A stretch of DNA of 64,000 nt from Ptychodera flava (lineage: Eukaryota; Hemichordata; Enteropneusta; Ptychoderidae). Numbering within the stretch: position 1 is the stretch's first letter; each line of letters begins with the position of its first letter. Below the pieces are notes generated by a model. It was not told where the DNA came from and searched no databases. It saw only the letters and a program-made list of their open reading frames with translations. Both the position numbers and the translations under genes were made by a program. Of this stretch, positions 25,380-37,230 are shown one piece after another. The DNA is taken from positions 44,724,303-44,788,302 of the forward strand of contig NC_091935.1 of assembly GCF_041260155.1 (NCBI RefSeq), read 5' to 3'.

Positions 25380-25745
25380 ATTGACCCCACTCAAGACAAA
25401 ATTGCCATTTTGGCCACTTTTTCCTCAAACAATGGTCATTTTTGGTCAAAAACGGAAAATCAATTGTTTTTTTCACATTGGAGATCAAATGATGTATGAA
25501 AAGTTCATTCCATGTAAAAATGGGTGCTGATTTCAAAAAAAGCAGTCTTATTCACCAAACTCCAGACAAAATTGCCATTTTGGCCACTTTTACCTCAAAA
25601 AATAGTCATTTTAGACAAAAAATAACTTAAAACGATTCGTTTTCTTCGCAATAATAGATAAAACGATGTGTGGAAAGTTCATTCCATGTAAAAATGGGTG
25701 CTAATTTCACAAAAAGTAGTCTTATTCACCAAACTCAAGACAAAT
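25380..25745 (-). repeat. Left subterminal repeat array of the 6.8-kb transposon
   Basis: 'AAATTGCCATTTTGGCCACT' occurs at about 25391 and 25565, and a third unit breaks off after 'CAAACTCAAGACAAATG' (25745). It is the inverse of the units at the right end. Confidence 0.85.
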
Positions 25746-26305
25746 GTTAGCAGTTTTGTGATGAAAGATTGATTGTCTTTGCCATGTGGTTCGGATTTTG
25801 GTGTTGTTTCATTATTCCTAAAAAGTAAAGAAAGGTATAGCAACATTCACATTATACGAAAAATTACAAGTACATTTGAATGCTAATAAGGTTCAAGAGA
25901 TTTTTACGAGATATTCATGTTCTTCTCGTTTAAGTTACTCGTGTTGGCTTTGATGAAGCAGAGCTGAGAGAAAGCTTTCATCATCTGTGCTGATATAATA
26001 GGCGTATTGTACACTTTGCTTCCATAAAAGTTTAATTACAGATAATTTCTCTAAATCCTGTATCAGAACAATCTACAGCTATTAAATGAAGTAACAAGTT
26101 ACTAGTAACTCTTTGTGGCTCAAAGATACAAAAAAATCTTCAGAGTATACAGTACAATTTGTTAACTGATTGAATTGAAAAACAAAATACAGTGGATCGA
26201 TATTTGAGTACCTTTGTAAAAAGAAATCAAGTAGGTGTCTACTTTCAAGTCTATCCCTCCATACTATATTCTCTTTATTAAACAGCCTTCCTGTCTTTTA
26301 ATAAG

Positions 26306-29300
26306 ATGAATGATAATCTAGAGTTGCCTTTGCAGTGTGTGCTGCATGTGCGTGGTGATAGAGAACATTTAAATGAGGCAGTAACTCATTTTACAAAACA
26401 GACATGGGAGACAGCAGGCGAGATAGCTCAATTACGGAAAGCATATCAGAAGAGATCAAAGTACCTTGTTTTATGTGATTCTATTAACTTAGAAGTTGAA
26501 CCATTGCCACATTATGGTTTTCACAGTAGTTGTTACAGTAACTTTACATCATATCAGGTACATTCAAAAGAAAGAAAAACTTTTTCTGATGTTGTGGAAA
26601 CTAGATCTAGGGTGGAGAAATCAACAGTGGGAACTACTACAACTACCGGAGTGCTTCAAAGCAAGTGTATTTTCTGCAATGGCCTAGATCGCAAGCATTT
26701 TCCCGGTGGTTTTGAAACACTATCTAAATGTGTGACTAGACCAGGACAAGACAGAATTTTAAATGCAGCGAGGCAACTAAAGATGAGCCTTTCCTCCGTG
26801 AATTTGGAAATATTGATTTCATAGCTAAGAAGTCAAATATCACAATACATGCAGAAGAAGGTATATTTCAAAAGCAACTAAATTAGAAGAAAACGAGATG
26901 GGCACAACAAATACAAATAGACGGGAAAATGCTTTTCTAAAGTTATTGTCATATATAAACTGTGAAATTTTTTGAAAGACTCACGAATGAAATTGGTTAA
27001 TGTCAATGAAACCTACATTGAATTCCTCAAAGAAGAAGATTAGTTGAGCCTAACCCAGAACCATACCATCTTTGTCCAAAATTAAAGAATTCTATGGAAG
27101 CAAGCTTCGACTTGATCAAGAAAGTAAGAAGCAGGGTACATATCTCTCTTTTGCAAAGGATGCTGTGGAAAATGAAATACAAAATGTTGCTTTGTTCCTC
27201 AGAGAAAAGATCCAGAAACTCTGTGAGAATGAACTCCCAAATCCCATTACAGTGGAAGCAATTCACAATGGCCAGTGTACAGATATACCTGCTGAACTAT
27301 TGCAGTTTTATAGGATTCTGTACACTGGCTCAAAAGACGAAGCCGGTCAGAGAGTTGAGAGGTATATTGAATCATCAGCTGAAGATGATATTTACAAAGT
27401 AACTCGTGGAACAGTGAAACCAGCTAAACACATACTTCTGGGCATGGGCTTGAGAAGTATTACTGGTTCCAAAAAGGTGCAAGAAATTGTTAATCACTTT
27501 GGCCACTGTATAGGATATCATACTGCAGAAGAATATGAGACTCAAGATTGCAGCAACAATTATTGAGAAGAATCGTATTCTTCCTGACGGCTTAGAAGCA
27601 AAAAAGGGGCTAAGCACAATAACAGCATGGGACAACTACGACCAATCAACGTATCATGACACACATGGCATCTGTATCCAAAATAAAGTTCCCGTTGTTT
27701 TGCCACCATCCAATACAACAACCACAACCTCCATCACTAACTCACCACACCATCATCAGGTCATTCATCGACACCTTCAAATGCACCAATGGATACAGTT
27801 CCTTCTGTGAGCAGGAAAGTAAAAGAAGCCTTGACATTCCAAATACATTGCTCGAACCAGTAAGAAAAAAAATTATGATATCACACTTTCAGTTTGGTAT
27901 AGTTACAGTGGACAGGCCTGTAAACTACCATTTCTGTTTTTCAAGAGATGTTGCATGGATAATATCTTGCAAAACAAACAAAAAAGTACCAATTTGGTCT
28001 GGCTGGAACTCTACAATAACCAAAGATGATCTACCAACTCAAAAAATAGGCTATTTGGCAAATATCGGAGCCCCGCCTACAAGGCATGACGTTGTGAATG
28101 AAACTATGCAAAGAAATGTACCGTTGCAGAAGAGTGTAAGGAAGATTACATTGCAACACATATGACTTAGCTATCGCCAAACCTGCTTCACAATTGCAGG
28201 ACAGCATGAGACCTAAGTATGACAATATTTTTGTCTGTTTTGGGCATTTCATATAATGCTTCGCTATCTGTCAGCAGTGGGGTACCTGGGTCAGGTGCAG
28301 CCCACATTTTAATCGAGAGTGGTGCCCTTACAAAGGGTTCTCTGAATGCATTTCAATCAGGAAAGCACTATAATCAGACAAGAAGAATGCATGTTCTCCT
28401 TTCAAATGCGATGGCGAGCAAGCATCTAGATTTGTTTTTACAACTGGAAGAAGCAAATGATAGTTATGGGCAGTTGGTTGAAGGTCTAAAGGTTGTTCAA
28501 TCGTCACCATCCCCTGAGAAAATGAAAGGTTTGGAGGAAACAGATGAGTACATAGCATTCATGAGGAGGTATGACAGATTCTGTGATGCTACCAGAGCTG
28601 GAAAACATGGTGTTAATGCTCATTTTGGAGAATTATATTGATATGGTTGATATCTACATGTTGTTCAGTAGAGCTGTACGAACAAATGATGTTGATCTTT
28701 TCTGCTTCATGCTTGGGGAAATGATTGACATTTTCTTCGCAGCAAATCGCCATAACTATGCACGCTATATGTGTTTGTACTATCTAAGGCTCTTGAATAT
28801 GGATACCACACACCCTGGCATTAGAGAACAACTTGAAAGGGGTGGTTTATCTGTGAGGTTGTCATCCAATTCATTTGCAAGACAACCAGTGGATCAAGTG
28901 CTAGAGAGCACGATAAATGCTGATGCAGCATCACGACAGACTGGAATCTCTGCATTCCATCAAAGTCAAGGAGCAACCATACGATGGACAGTTACTAGAT
29001 CGGCCAGAAGTACCATTGTAGGATATCTTTTTGAAAAAGCTGCCATAAAGAAAGATTTTAGTCCCTCCCATGAAACACGGAAGTCAAAAGTGAGTAAATT
29101 CCACAAAGATTTGGAATGTATTTCAAAAATGATCGAGACAACTATGAATCCTTTTGTTGAGTCCTTGATTGAAGACAGCAATCTGTATTGTTTGGCAGAT
29201 GGCAAGAAGATGCCAGATTATGTAAAAGATGACATGTTAAATCTCTTTGTGTTTGGGAAAAAGTGGAAAGAAGATTTTCTTCAAGGATGCTTAAAAGATC

Positions 29301-30855
29301 CTTCAAGATTTGAGAGACCACTGCCAAGACAGAAAGTGAGAAACTTTGCAAGTGCGGCTGCCAAGAGTAACGTACGAGGTAAAGATGAAAAGGTTGTAGA
29401 ATTGAAGACAACACGGGATTTGCTTGGCAGGTTGGTTTACCTTGCTTGTACAAGTAAGATTGAGCTTGAGAAAGTATTTCCTTTTCCACTAACCCCAGTT
29501 CCTCTCTCTTTGGCCAGCATTTATGGCACAATGAAGAAGACACCAAAGTATAAACTTTCCAAACATCTTGAAGGTATGATTCGACACACACAGCCAACAA
29601 GAGTTGACACGATTCTCTATGACGCAATGTTTATAATCCAGTCATTACCTTCTGATCTGCCATTGAATTTTGGAAAAGTGGCTGAGCTGGTCCTGCGGAT
29701 CATATGCAGTGTACAAGCAGGTGAAGTTCACTTTGTCTGTGACAGTTATGTGAAAAGTATAAAGAATGCTGAGCAAATATGAGAGGTGCAAATGATGCAT
29801 CATTTCACATCACTGGTGCAGATCAGTTACGTCCGAAAGATTTCAGATACGCACTGAGATCAGCAAATTTTAAACTGCTCTTCTCAAGTTCTTCATTGAA
29901 GAATGGAAGAATAACAGTTATGCATCTATCATAAAGCAAAAGAGAGTTATCGTTGCACATGAGGGACACTGCATCCAATATACAGCTACTTTGACAGATA
30001 TTGTTGAACAAACTGAGGCACCTGAATATATATGTTCACATGTGGAGGCCGATACCCGCCTAGTGTACCATCTCAACATATTATCGAGAGCAATACCAGG
30101 ACAGAATGTTGTCGTCCGGGCAACAGACACTGATATTATGGTCAACCTGCTGTTCCATGCCAGACACTCAATGCCAATCTGTGGATGGATCTTGGACATT
30201 CAAGTGATAACACTAGAAGGTATGCCAATATTACAGCACTGGGAAATCACATTGGCCCAGTTCTTTGCAAGACTTTACCGGGCTACCATGCTCTGACAGG
30301 ATGTGACTACACATCACCCTTCTTCAGGCAGGGAAAGGTGAACCCATGGAAGAAAGCAGCAAAGAATCCTCTCTGTCTTGAAGGACTCGGCATTCTTGGA
30401 GAGAATATAAACTTTGCCGATGACGATAACCTGATAGAGCGATATGTATGTTCACTCTATGGTCAGGGAACATTATCATCTGTGAATGAGGCAAGATTGA
30501 AAATCTTTCTCATGAAATATAAACCAACCAATCCAGAAAGTCCACTGGGGAAAATAAAGGGAATTGATGCAAGTATGCTGCCACCATGCAAAGATGTTCT
30601 TGAACAAAAATTAAAACGATGCAATTATGTGGCATATCTATGGAAGCATGCACATCTACGAGATCCTCTTGAAAACATTGAGCCTACACAGATCATGGCT
30701 GGAAAGAGGTTGATGGAGTTTTTCTACCAGTCTGGTTTACTGGTAATCAAATGCCAACCATTCTTGCTCAGATCATTCAACCACAAGATATCACTAATGA
30801 AGATGACGATGACGACAACAATGACAACGACAATGATGACCACAGCAACAACAAC

Positions 30856-30890
<35 letters not shown>

Positions 30891-30940
30891 GTGATCATAT
30901 TAACAATGAGAAAAATGAAGATGACAGACAGATAATGTAA
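26306..30940 (+). pseudogene. Broken transposase of the 6.8-kb transposon
   Basis: Collinear open pieces (26306-26824, 27072-27566, 27656-28165, 28219-28641, 28571-29782, 29991-30296, 30185-30940) shift frame at least five times, so no full protein can be made. Visible motifs are: N-terminal 'YGFHSSCYSNFTS' (about 26515); a zinc-binding-like 'CIFCNGLDRKHFPGGF' followed by 'LSKC' (about 26667-26733); a long middle piece; then 'EADTR' (30045-30059), 'ATDTDIMV' (DTD at 30126-30134) and 'HALTGCDYTSPFF' (about 30287). The acidic EAD...DTD...GCD series resembles the metal site of XPG/FEN-type nucleases. The C-terminus runs into a Met/Thr/Asp-rich (GAT)n tract (30853-30891). Confidence 0.7.
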
Positions 30941-31064
30941 CGGGAAAGGAGAAGTTTTAATTTCTGGTGACGATTGCTTGCCATTTATTTGAAAGGAACG
31001 AAACTAACAGTCACAAATACAGATCATGAAGATGTGGCTATTTTTTTTACTAAAAAGGGCGTTT

Positions 31065-31960
31065 TTGACGGGAAAGTACCCAAAATGGCAATTTTTTATT
31101 GAGTGGGGTCAATAAGACCGCCTTCTTTGAAATCAGCACCAATTTTTACATGGAAGGGACTTTCCATGCATCATTTTATTTCCAAATGTGAAAAAACGAA
31201 ATCATGTTAAGTTATTTTTGTCTAAAATTGACCATTTTTGAGGGAAAAGTGGCCAAAATGGCAATTTGTCTTAAGTGAGGTCGATAAGACTGTCTGTTTT
31301 GAAATCAGCACCGATTTTACATGGAACAGAGTTTCCAGACATGGTTTTATCTCCAAACCGTGAAGAAAACGAATCGTTTTTAGTTTTTTTCTAAAAATAA
31401 CTATTTTTTTAGGGAAAAGTGGCCAAAATGGCGATTTTGTCTTGAGTTAGGTAAATAAGACTACTTTTTGTGAAATCAGCACCCATTTTTACATGGAATG
31501 AACTTTTCATACATCATTTGATCTCCGAATGTGAAGAAAACAATAGGTTTTCCGTTTTTGTCTAAAAATGACCGTTTTTTGAGGGAAAATCGGCCAAAAT
31601 CGCAATTTTGTCTTGAGTTTGGTAAATAAGACTACTTTTTGTGAAATTAGCACCCATTTTTACATGGAATGAACTTTCCACACATCGTTTTATCTATTAT
31701 TGCGAAGAAAATGAATCGTTTTAAGTTATTTTTGTCTAAAAATGACTATTTTTTGAGGTAAAAGTGGCCAAAATGGCAATTTTGTCTGGAGTTTGGTGAT
31801 AAGACTGCTTTTTTTGAAATCAGCACCCATTTTTACATGGAATGAACTTTTCATACATCATTTGATCTCCAAATGTGAAAAAAAAACAATTGATTTTCAG
31901 TTTTTGACCAAAATGACAATTTTTTGAGGAAAAAGTGGCCAAAATGGCAATTTTGTCTTG
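31065..31960 (+). repeat. Right subterminal repeat array of the 6.8-kb transposon
   Basis: Six units with a period of about 172 bp. 'GGCCAAAATGGCAATTTTGT' or close variants fall near 31078, 31253, 31423, 31595, 31768 and 31938. Each unit also carries 'GAAATCAGCACC' and 'TTTTTACATGGAATGAAC'. Confidence 0.9.
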
Positions 31961-32498
31961 AGTGGGGTCAATAAGACTGCTTTTTTTGGAATCAGCGCAG
32001 TTTAGAATGGACTTTTCAAACCTTCCTCACCCAAAATTCTGATTAAAGCCACCTATCTCCTAGGGTAATATGTTACGTTTCATTGCATGCAGACGCATAT
32101 ACGATGGGAAATAGCGAAGTGTTGGGTTCCGAACTAAGATTTTTTCTGTCCAACTCTTTCTCTCACGTCAAACACTCTAAGTGGTTTAATACTAATTATG
32201 GAATGAATCATGAAAATATTAAAATGAAGTGGCCTAATTATACTAAAACGACAATATATAATATCTTTTATAAACTTCCTTTTTTTTAGTTTTCAAACAA
32301 ATCATTTATTCAATATGAAAATTGGCTATTTACAAAAAATGCATCAAAATATATACATAGATGCATCAAATTGTTAAAATCAATGAAAATCAAAATTACA
32401 AAAGCCAGGACTTCTACAAAATTAACGGTGAAATATCGATGAATCCAGAAGCTGTATGCGCGGTAGAAAACTGGACGAGGGACATAGTGTATTCGTCG

Positions 32499-32548
32499 AA
32501 AACATCCCATGTTGAAGTTATTCAGGAAACTTCAACATGGGATGTTTT
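32499..32548. repeat. Hairpin, 20-bp perfect stem
   Basis: AAAACATCCCATGTTGAAGT at 32499-32518 pairs with 32529-32548 across a 10-nt loop. It lies between the DNA transposon and the LINE. Confidence 0.95.
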
Positions 32549-32761
32549 TGATCAGATCGACTGTCAAAGGTCACGATCTGTAAATGAAAAGAATAGACTA
32601 GAAACGTTATGTGTAGGTATGTCCCTCCATCGAACTTCGACCGATCCGAAGATCCCGTGAGGAGTACGGTGCCCAGGGTTCGAAGACGACAACGACCAGG
32701 AAACACGGAACTGTCAGTATGTGAACAACGGAACAATAAATCACTGGAATGAAAAAAACCA

Positions 32762-35700
32762 CTAATTAAGTAAATGCGAAACGTTTAGAGTATCATCTGC
32801 ATTCACTGAACAAAGGGCATTATTGATTGTCCAGGTATTTTTGAAGATTTCAAGTTGATGACTAAGTTTAAAATAAGAAAATTCAATTTGAAGACGAGAT
32901 TTAACGGGAGTTTTGAAAATTTCCACATTGATGTAAACGAAGAGACGGTTTGCTTGTTTCGAGAGAAATTTACCGGATTTATGTGGAAGATTTAAGACAA
33001 GCCAGTGGCGTCGGATAGTCGTATTCTCATCGCTTACAAGCTGCTTTGATAAACGTGTAAGATTGTTGAAGAGATCATTATTATAGTTACATTGAAAGAA
33101 AGTGTGTAGCAAGGTATCGATCTCGCCACATAAAACACAATTTGGAGTCGGACAATAGCTCATTTTGAAAAGCAGCATGCCTGTTGCGTATTCACCATGA
33201 ATTAATCTCTAGTCTCCTTCTTTTGAAGAAAGTGGAGGAGAATAGCAAGCCTTGACATTTGGAATCACAGAGACAGGGAGTTGTAAAATGCTTCGCCAAC
33301 ACGTGTCGGACGCATTAGGAAGACGTTCTGTTTGGAGAACCTTGATAAGATATTTGTAAATGGCACCTTTCTAAATTTTGTAAAGCGGGTAGTTGATTTC
33401 ATTAGAATGGTTGGCGTCCTTGTTATCAAATTTTCTCCCCTGAGATTGGAGGTGATCGTATTTTTTACATTGTGGTGGAATTGCCTTCAAAATGTCATTG
33501 TAAATGAGTTTGGCGATGCGACGAGAATGGATATCAATCTTAGAATAGATGTCTGTATCAGTCAACCATGTTTTTGCTGGTGATCAATTAAATTGCCAAT
33601 CTTTGTGATGCCAGAGTTGATAAAATAATCTATTATAATGTCTCCCTCGTGTCTGGGTGAAGCATTTCCTTATTGTAAAACAGAGGCTCTTGAAGGACCT
33701 CATCAATGTTTTTAAAATTTGTTTTACGAATTTTTGACAGTGAATACCAGCATGTCAGCAAGTCAGTGTGAAATTTTGGAATACAAATGAAAGGGGTACC
33801 AATTTCAACTGCAAGAGGATTTTTAGAGTAACAGAGGCTTTGAACTTGACTGAAATAATAATCAACAAAACGGAAAATAGGATGGTCATAGTCGGAATAG
33901 AGATATCTTTGAACATTTTCCTTGGCAAAAGAAATCAAGGAGGCGGGACTGAACGTAGGCCACCGTGCCAGCAGGAGGGCAAAGTGAGGAACAACGGTAC
34001 ACAAATTTGCTTGCTAGTAAATTATTGATAATCAAAACTCTCCCACGATACGATATGTTTGGAGCGTGTTGATTCCAGAAGTCAATATCGTTTGAAAGTT
34101 TATCAACCAGCTCAGTCCAATTTCTGCTTTCAAAATGCTGGTCGTTACCAAGATACACCCCGAGGCATTTAAGACCGTTGCTATTCCAGGTGATGTTGAG
34201 AGGGCTATCCTTCCTTCCCCGCCAACTTCCAACCCAAAGACCCTCAGTCTTACCAAAATTTGTTATAGAGTTTGACGCTTTATTGTAAGTATTGGGCCAG
34301 CGGTGAAATTTACTAAAAATCATCATTACGAGTTATTATAAAATCAACATCATCTGCATACGCGGAGAGAGTACACGTTGTATGAGACACTGGTATGGTA
34401 AGACCTTATATCACTTGTCCGGATTTTATTGAGCAAGAGCTCTATGGCAATAATGTTAAGTTGTGCGGAAAGGGAACAGCCCTGGCGGATTCCACAATTA
34501 AAGGAAATAGGGGCAGTAAAAAGGTTGTTATTGACCCGGACTAAACTCTGTGCATTGGTGTATAAAAGTTTAATGTAGTTGATGAAATTTTGGCCGAAAA
34601 CAAAAAGCCTCTAAAGTGTGAAAAGGGTACTTATGAAGCACTCTGTCAAATGCCTTTTCTTGATCAAGTGTAATTATAGCGAGAGGAATATTTTCAGCAT
34701 TTGCAAATTGAAGGCAGTCTCTGAGCATAGCAATATTATCGTTAATTTGCCGACCGGGGACACTGCGGCTTTGATCATTATGAATAATGGTACTGAGAAC
34801 ATTACGAAGCCGGAGGGAGAGGGTCTTGGTGAGTATATTGTAATCGCTGCAAAGAAGACTAACTGGCCGCATAGACCCTAGTTTCTCGAGAGTCTATGCT
34901 GGCCACCAGTTTTTTAGTTTTGAATTGTCCCCGAATTTAGGCAAAAGACGTATGACTGCTCTTCTACAAGACAATGGCAGTTCCCCATCGCTAACGGATT
35001 TGAGGAAAACTTCATGAACGTCTCTACCAATTACTGACCAGAAAGTCTTGTAAAATTCGTTTGGTAAGCCATCAATCCCAGGAGAGCGACCATGAGAGAG
35101 GTTTTTAACTGTATTTGTGAGTTCGTCATAAGTGATTGGATAATCTAAAACATCTTTGTCTGTCTCAATAAGTTGTGGCAAACTATCGTGCAGGAGTTTT
35201 TCAGAGTTCTTATCAATCGGGTCCGGGGAATACAGATCTTGATAAAACGAATACGTAAGGTTTCTAATTTCCTTTTGATCTTCAGTAAGTGAACCGTCGT
35301 CCCTCTGTAGATGGATAATTGGCTTTTTTCCCAATTTTGATTTCGATATCACGGAAAAAATATTGGGAGTATCATTCGTACTGATATGTCTATGTTTGGC
35401 GCGAATGACCACCCCTTTTTTGTCATAGTCAAGAATTTCCTTAAGATCTTTCTTAGCTTTATAAACAGCATGGACGGACGGGTCTTGGAAGAGGGAATTT
35501 TCTAACTGGCGAATTTTTTTTTCAAGGTCGCGTTTCAAAATATTCTTTCCGTATTTTTGTGATAACAATATTGCTGAGTCAGCTGCTTGACTTTGTTTTT
35601 TCCAATATCCCACAAATGTTGAATCTTACGATGATTGGATTTCTTTAGACGCCAATTTCCCCAGAACAAGGAAATAAGGTCAACATAATCATTATCATTT

Positions 35701-36328
35701 AAAATATCTGTGTTCATATGCCACACTGGATTATGGTGATTAGTGCATTTCTGAGAACGAACTATTTTCACGGCAGAGTGATCAGCAACTTGAAAACAGA
35801 GAGAAAAGTTAATAATATTGCAGCAGTTTATAAGATTTGCAGAATGCTTTTTAATATAAATTCCGTCAAGCCTGGCATTATTGTGATCGCGGGACCAAGT
35901 GAAATTATGACTTCCAAGGGAAATGTTTTGATTACGCCACGCATCAACTAATTCAAAACGATGAATAATTTTGTTGAGGAGTTGTGAAGAACGAGGGTCG
36001 GGCTCTCTACCAGAACGGTCAATATCAGAATCAATAGTGCAATTGAAGTTTCCACCCAAGAAAATCGGGTCACTGTTAAGGGAATCAAGATGTGTTTTAA
36101 GTATTTTAAAACACTGGAAACGTTCTGTAGAATTTGAGGGGGCACAAACATTGATTACATGCACTGGTTTATCATTGATAAGCACGTGTTCGTGAAGGAG
36201 ATAACCATTCATTACTTCTTTCGTGTCAATGATGTCAATTTTCTGTTTGGGTGAGAACAGAATCGCAACTCCTCCAGTTAAGGGTTGGGATTTACGATAT
36301 TTATTGAAAGCCGTGATTAAAAGTTTAA
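32762..36328 (-). pseudogene. LINE ORF2 remnant: endonuclease, reverse transcriptase, CCHC
   Basis: Reading leftwards: an APE endonuclease part with 'FLGGNFNCTIDSDIDR' (about 36040), 'NFTWSRDHNNARLDGIYI' (about 35880) and 'VADHSAVKI' (about 35780); a linker; RT with 'GRSPGIDGLPNEFYK' (about 35080), 'ALDQEKAFDRV'-like (about 34660) and a YADD box (34349-34360); then 'ADRGYDHPIFRF'-type tail segments; and a C-terminal 'CVLCGEIDTLLHTFFQC' zinc motif (about 33090-33140). Several frameshifts separate the pieces. The N-terminal third of the endonuclease is absent: ORF1-like sequence at 37231 joins mid-endonuclease at 36328 with only the TTAA element between. That suggests an older internal deletion. 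Confidence 0.8.
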
Positions 36329-37226
36329 AGTGGCACTCCCACTTGGTAACATTTTTAAAACACATTTTTCTAATGCCAACGGTCGATATTTGACGTGGCG
36401 ACTGCGCGCGGATCGCGAGATAGCGATAAAAGCATGCCATTTCCCGAGCGTATTTTTCACATCCCAAAGTTTTACGATCGTTTCTGATTATGACCCGAAA
36501 TCCCCCGAAGGTTTGTTGTTGTGCTGATTGACGATATTCTAGGGAGTCCATAATAAGTTTGAACGACGCAATTAATTTACCTCCCACTGCGAAGACTTTA
36601 TATACAGCATTATGCCTTTACCTCAGGTAAGTTTTTTCAAAACTCCTCTTTAGTTTTTGTCTTTTTCATTATTCTCAATCAGTTGTATTATATTTTTAAC
36701 CAATACCATATCGATATCAGTTTTTACATGTAAAATATTAGCCGCCTCTGATGACTACATTTTGTGGTCTGTCACACAGTTACGCGTGGTTCGATCCACA
36801 GCGGCCAGGGCGTGGTATGCGTCTATGCATAGTCGGCGCTATGTATCAACCGCACCAGTCGCACGTAACTTTGCTAGTCACCTATGCGAATTCTGGTGGA
36901 ATCAGCAAAAACTGTTTTCCGTTTTTTCGCCAAGTCAGTAAGACTCAGCTTTTTCCCACGGGGCATGGCCGATCACCGACGCGAGTGGTAACAATGGTGT
37001 TCAGCGAAGACTCGTACTCCATAGCTTAGCTGACAATGGCCCCAGTGCCGAACGTTCGATGTTCGGAAGCTGAATTTAGGTGGGCCACCGGAATTCAATC
37101 TTTTACTTTTTTGAGGACATGTTTTTATTGAAATGTCGCGATCCGCGCGCAGTCGCCACGTCAAATATCGATCGTTGGCATTAAAAAAAATGTGTTTTAA
37201 AAATGTTACCAAGTGGGAGTGCCACT
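36329..37226. mobile_element. 898-bp TIR element with TTAA duplication, nested in the LINE
   Basis: The ends AGTGGCACTCCCACTTGGTA and the inverse at 37207-37226 continue for about 95 bp of TIR, including 'CGATATTTGACGTGGCGACT' and 'GCGCGCGGATCGCGA'. The flanks are TTAA at 36325-36328 and 37227-37230. It belongs to the TTAA group (piggyBac or Kolobok); no transposase is present. Confidence 0.88.
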
Positions 37227-37230
37227 TTAA

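Larger units (their letters stand above)
25286..32065 (+). mobile_element. 6.8-kb DNA transposon with long repeated TIRs (Academ-like?)
   Basis: The ends CCCTAGGAGATAGGTGGCTT and its inverse at 32046-32065 continue as inverted repeats for over 200 bp ('TTTAATCAGAATTTT', 'GGTTTGAAAAGTCCATTCTA'). Only TA is shared outside (25284-25285, 32066-32067), although ATTACC/GGTAAT outside the ends makes the exact terminus ambiguous. The arms consist of roughly 172-bp subterminal repeats: two and a half on the left, six on the right. Between them lies a broken + strand transposase. Academ is suggested by the zinc-finger plus XPG/FEN-like nuclease motifs; this is from memory of the family and is not certain. 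Confidence 0.75.
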
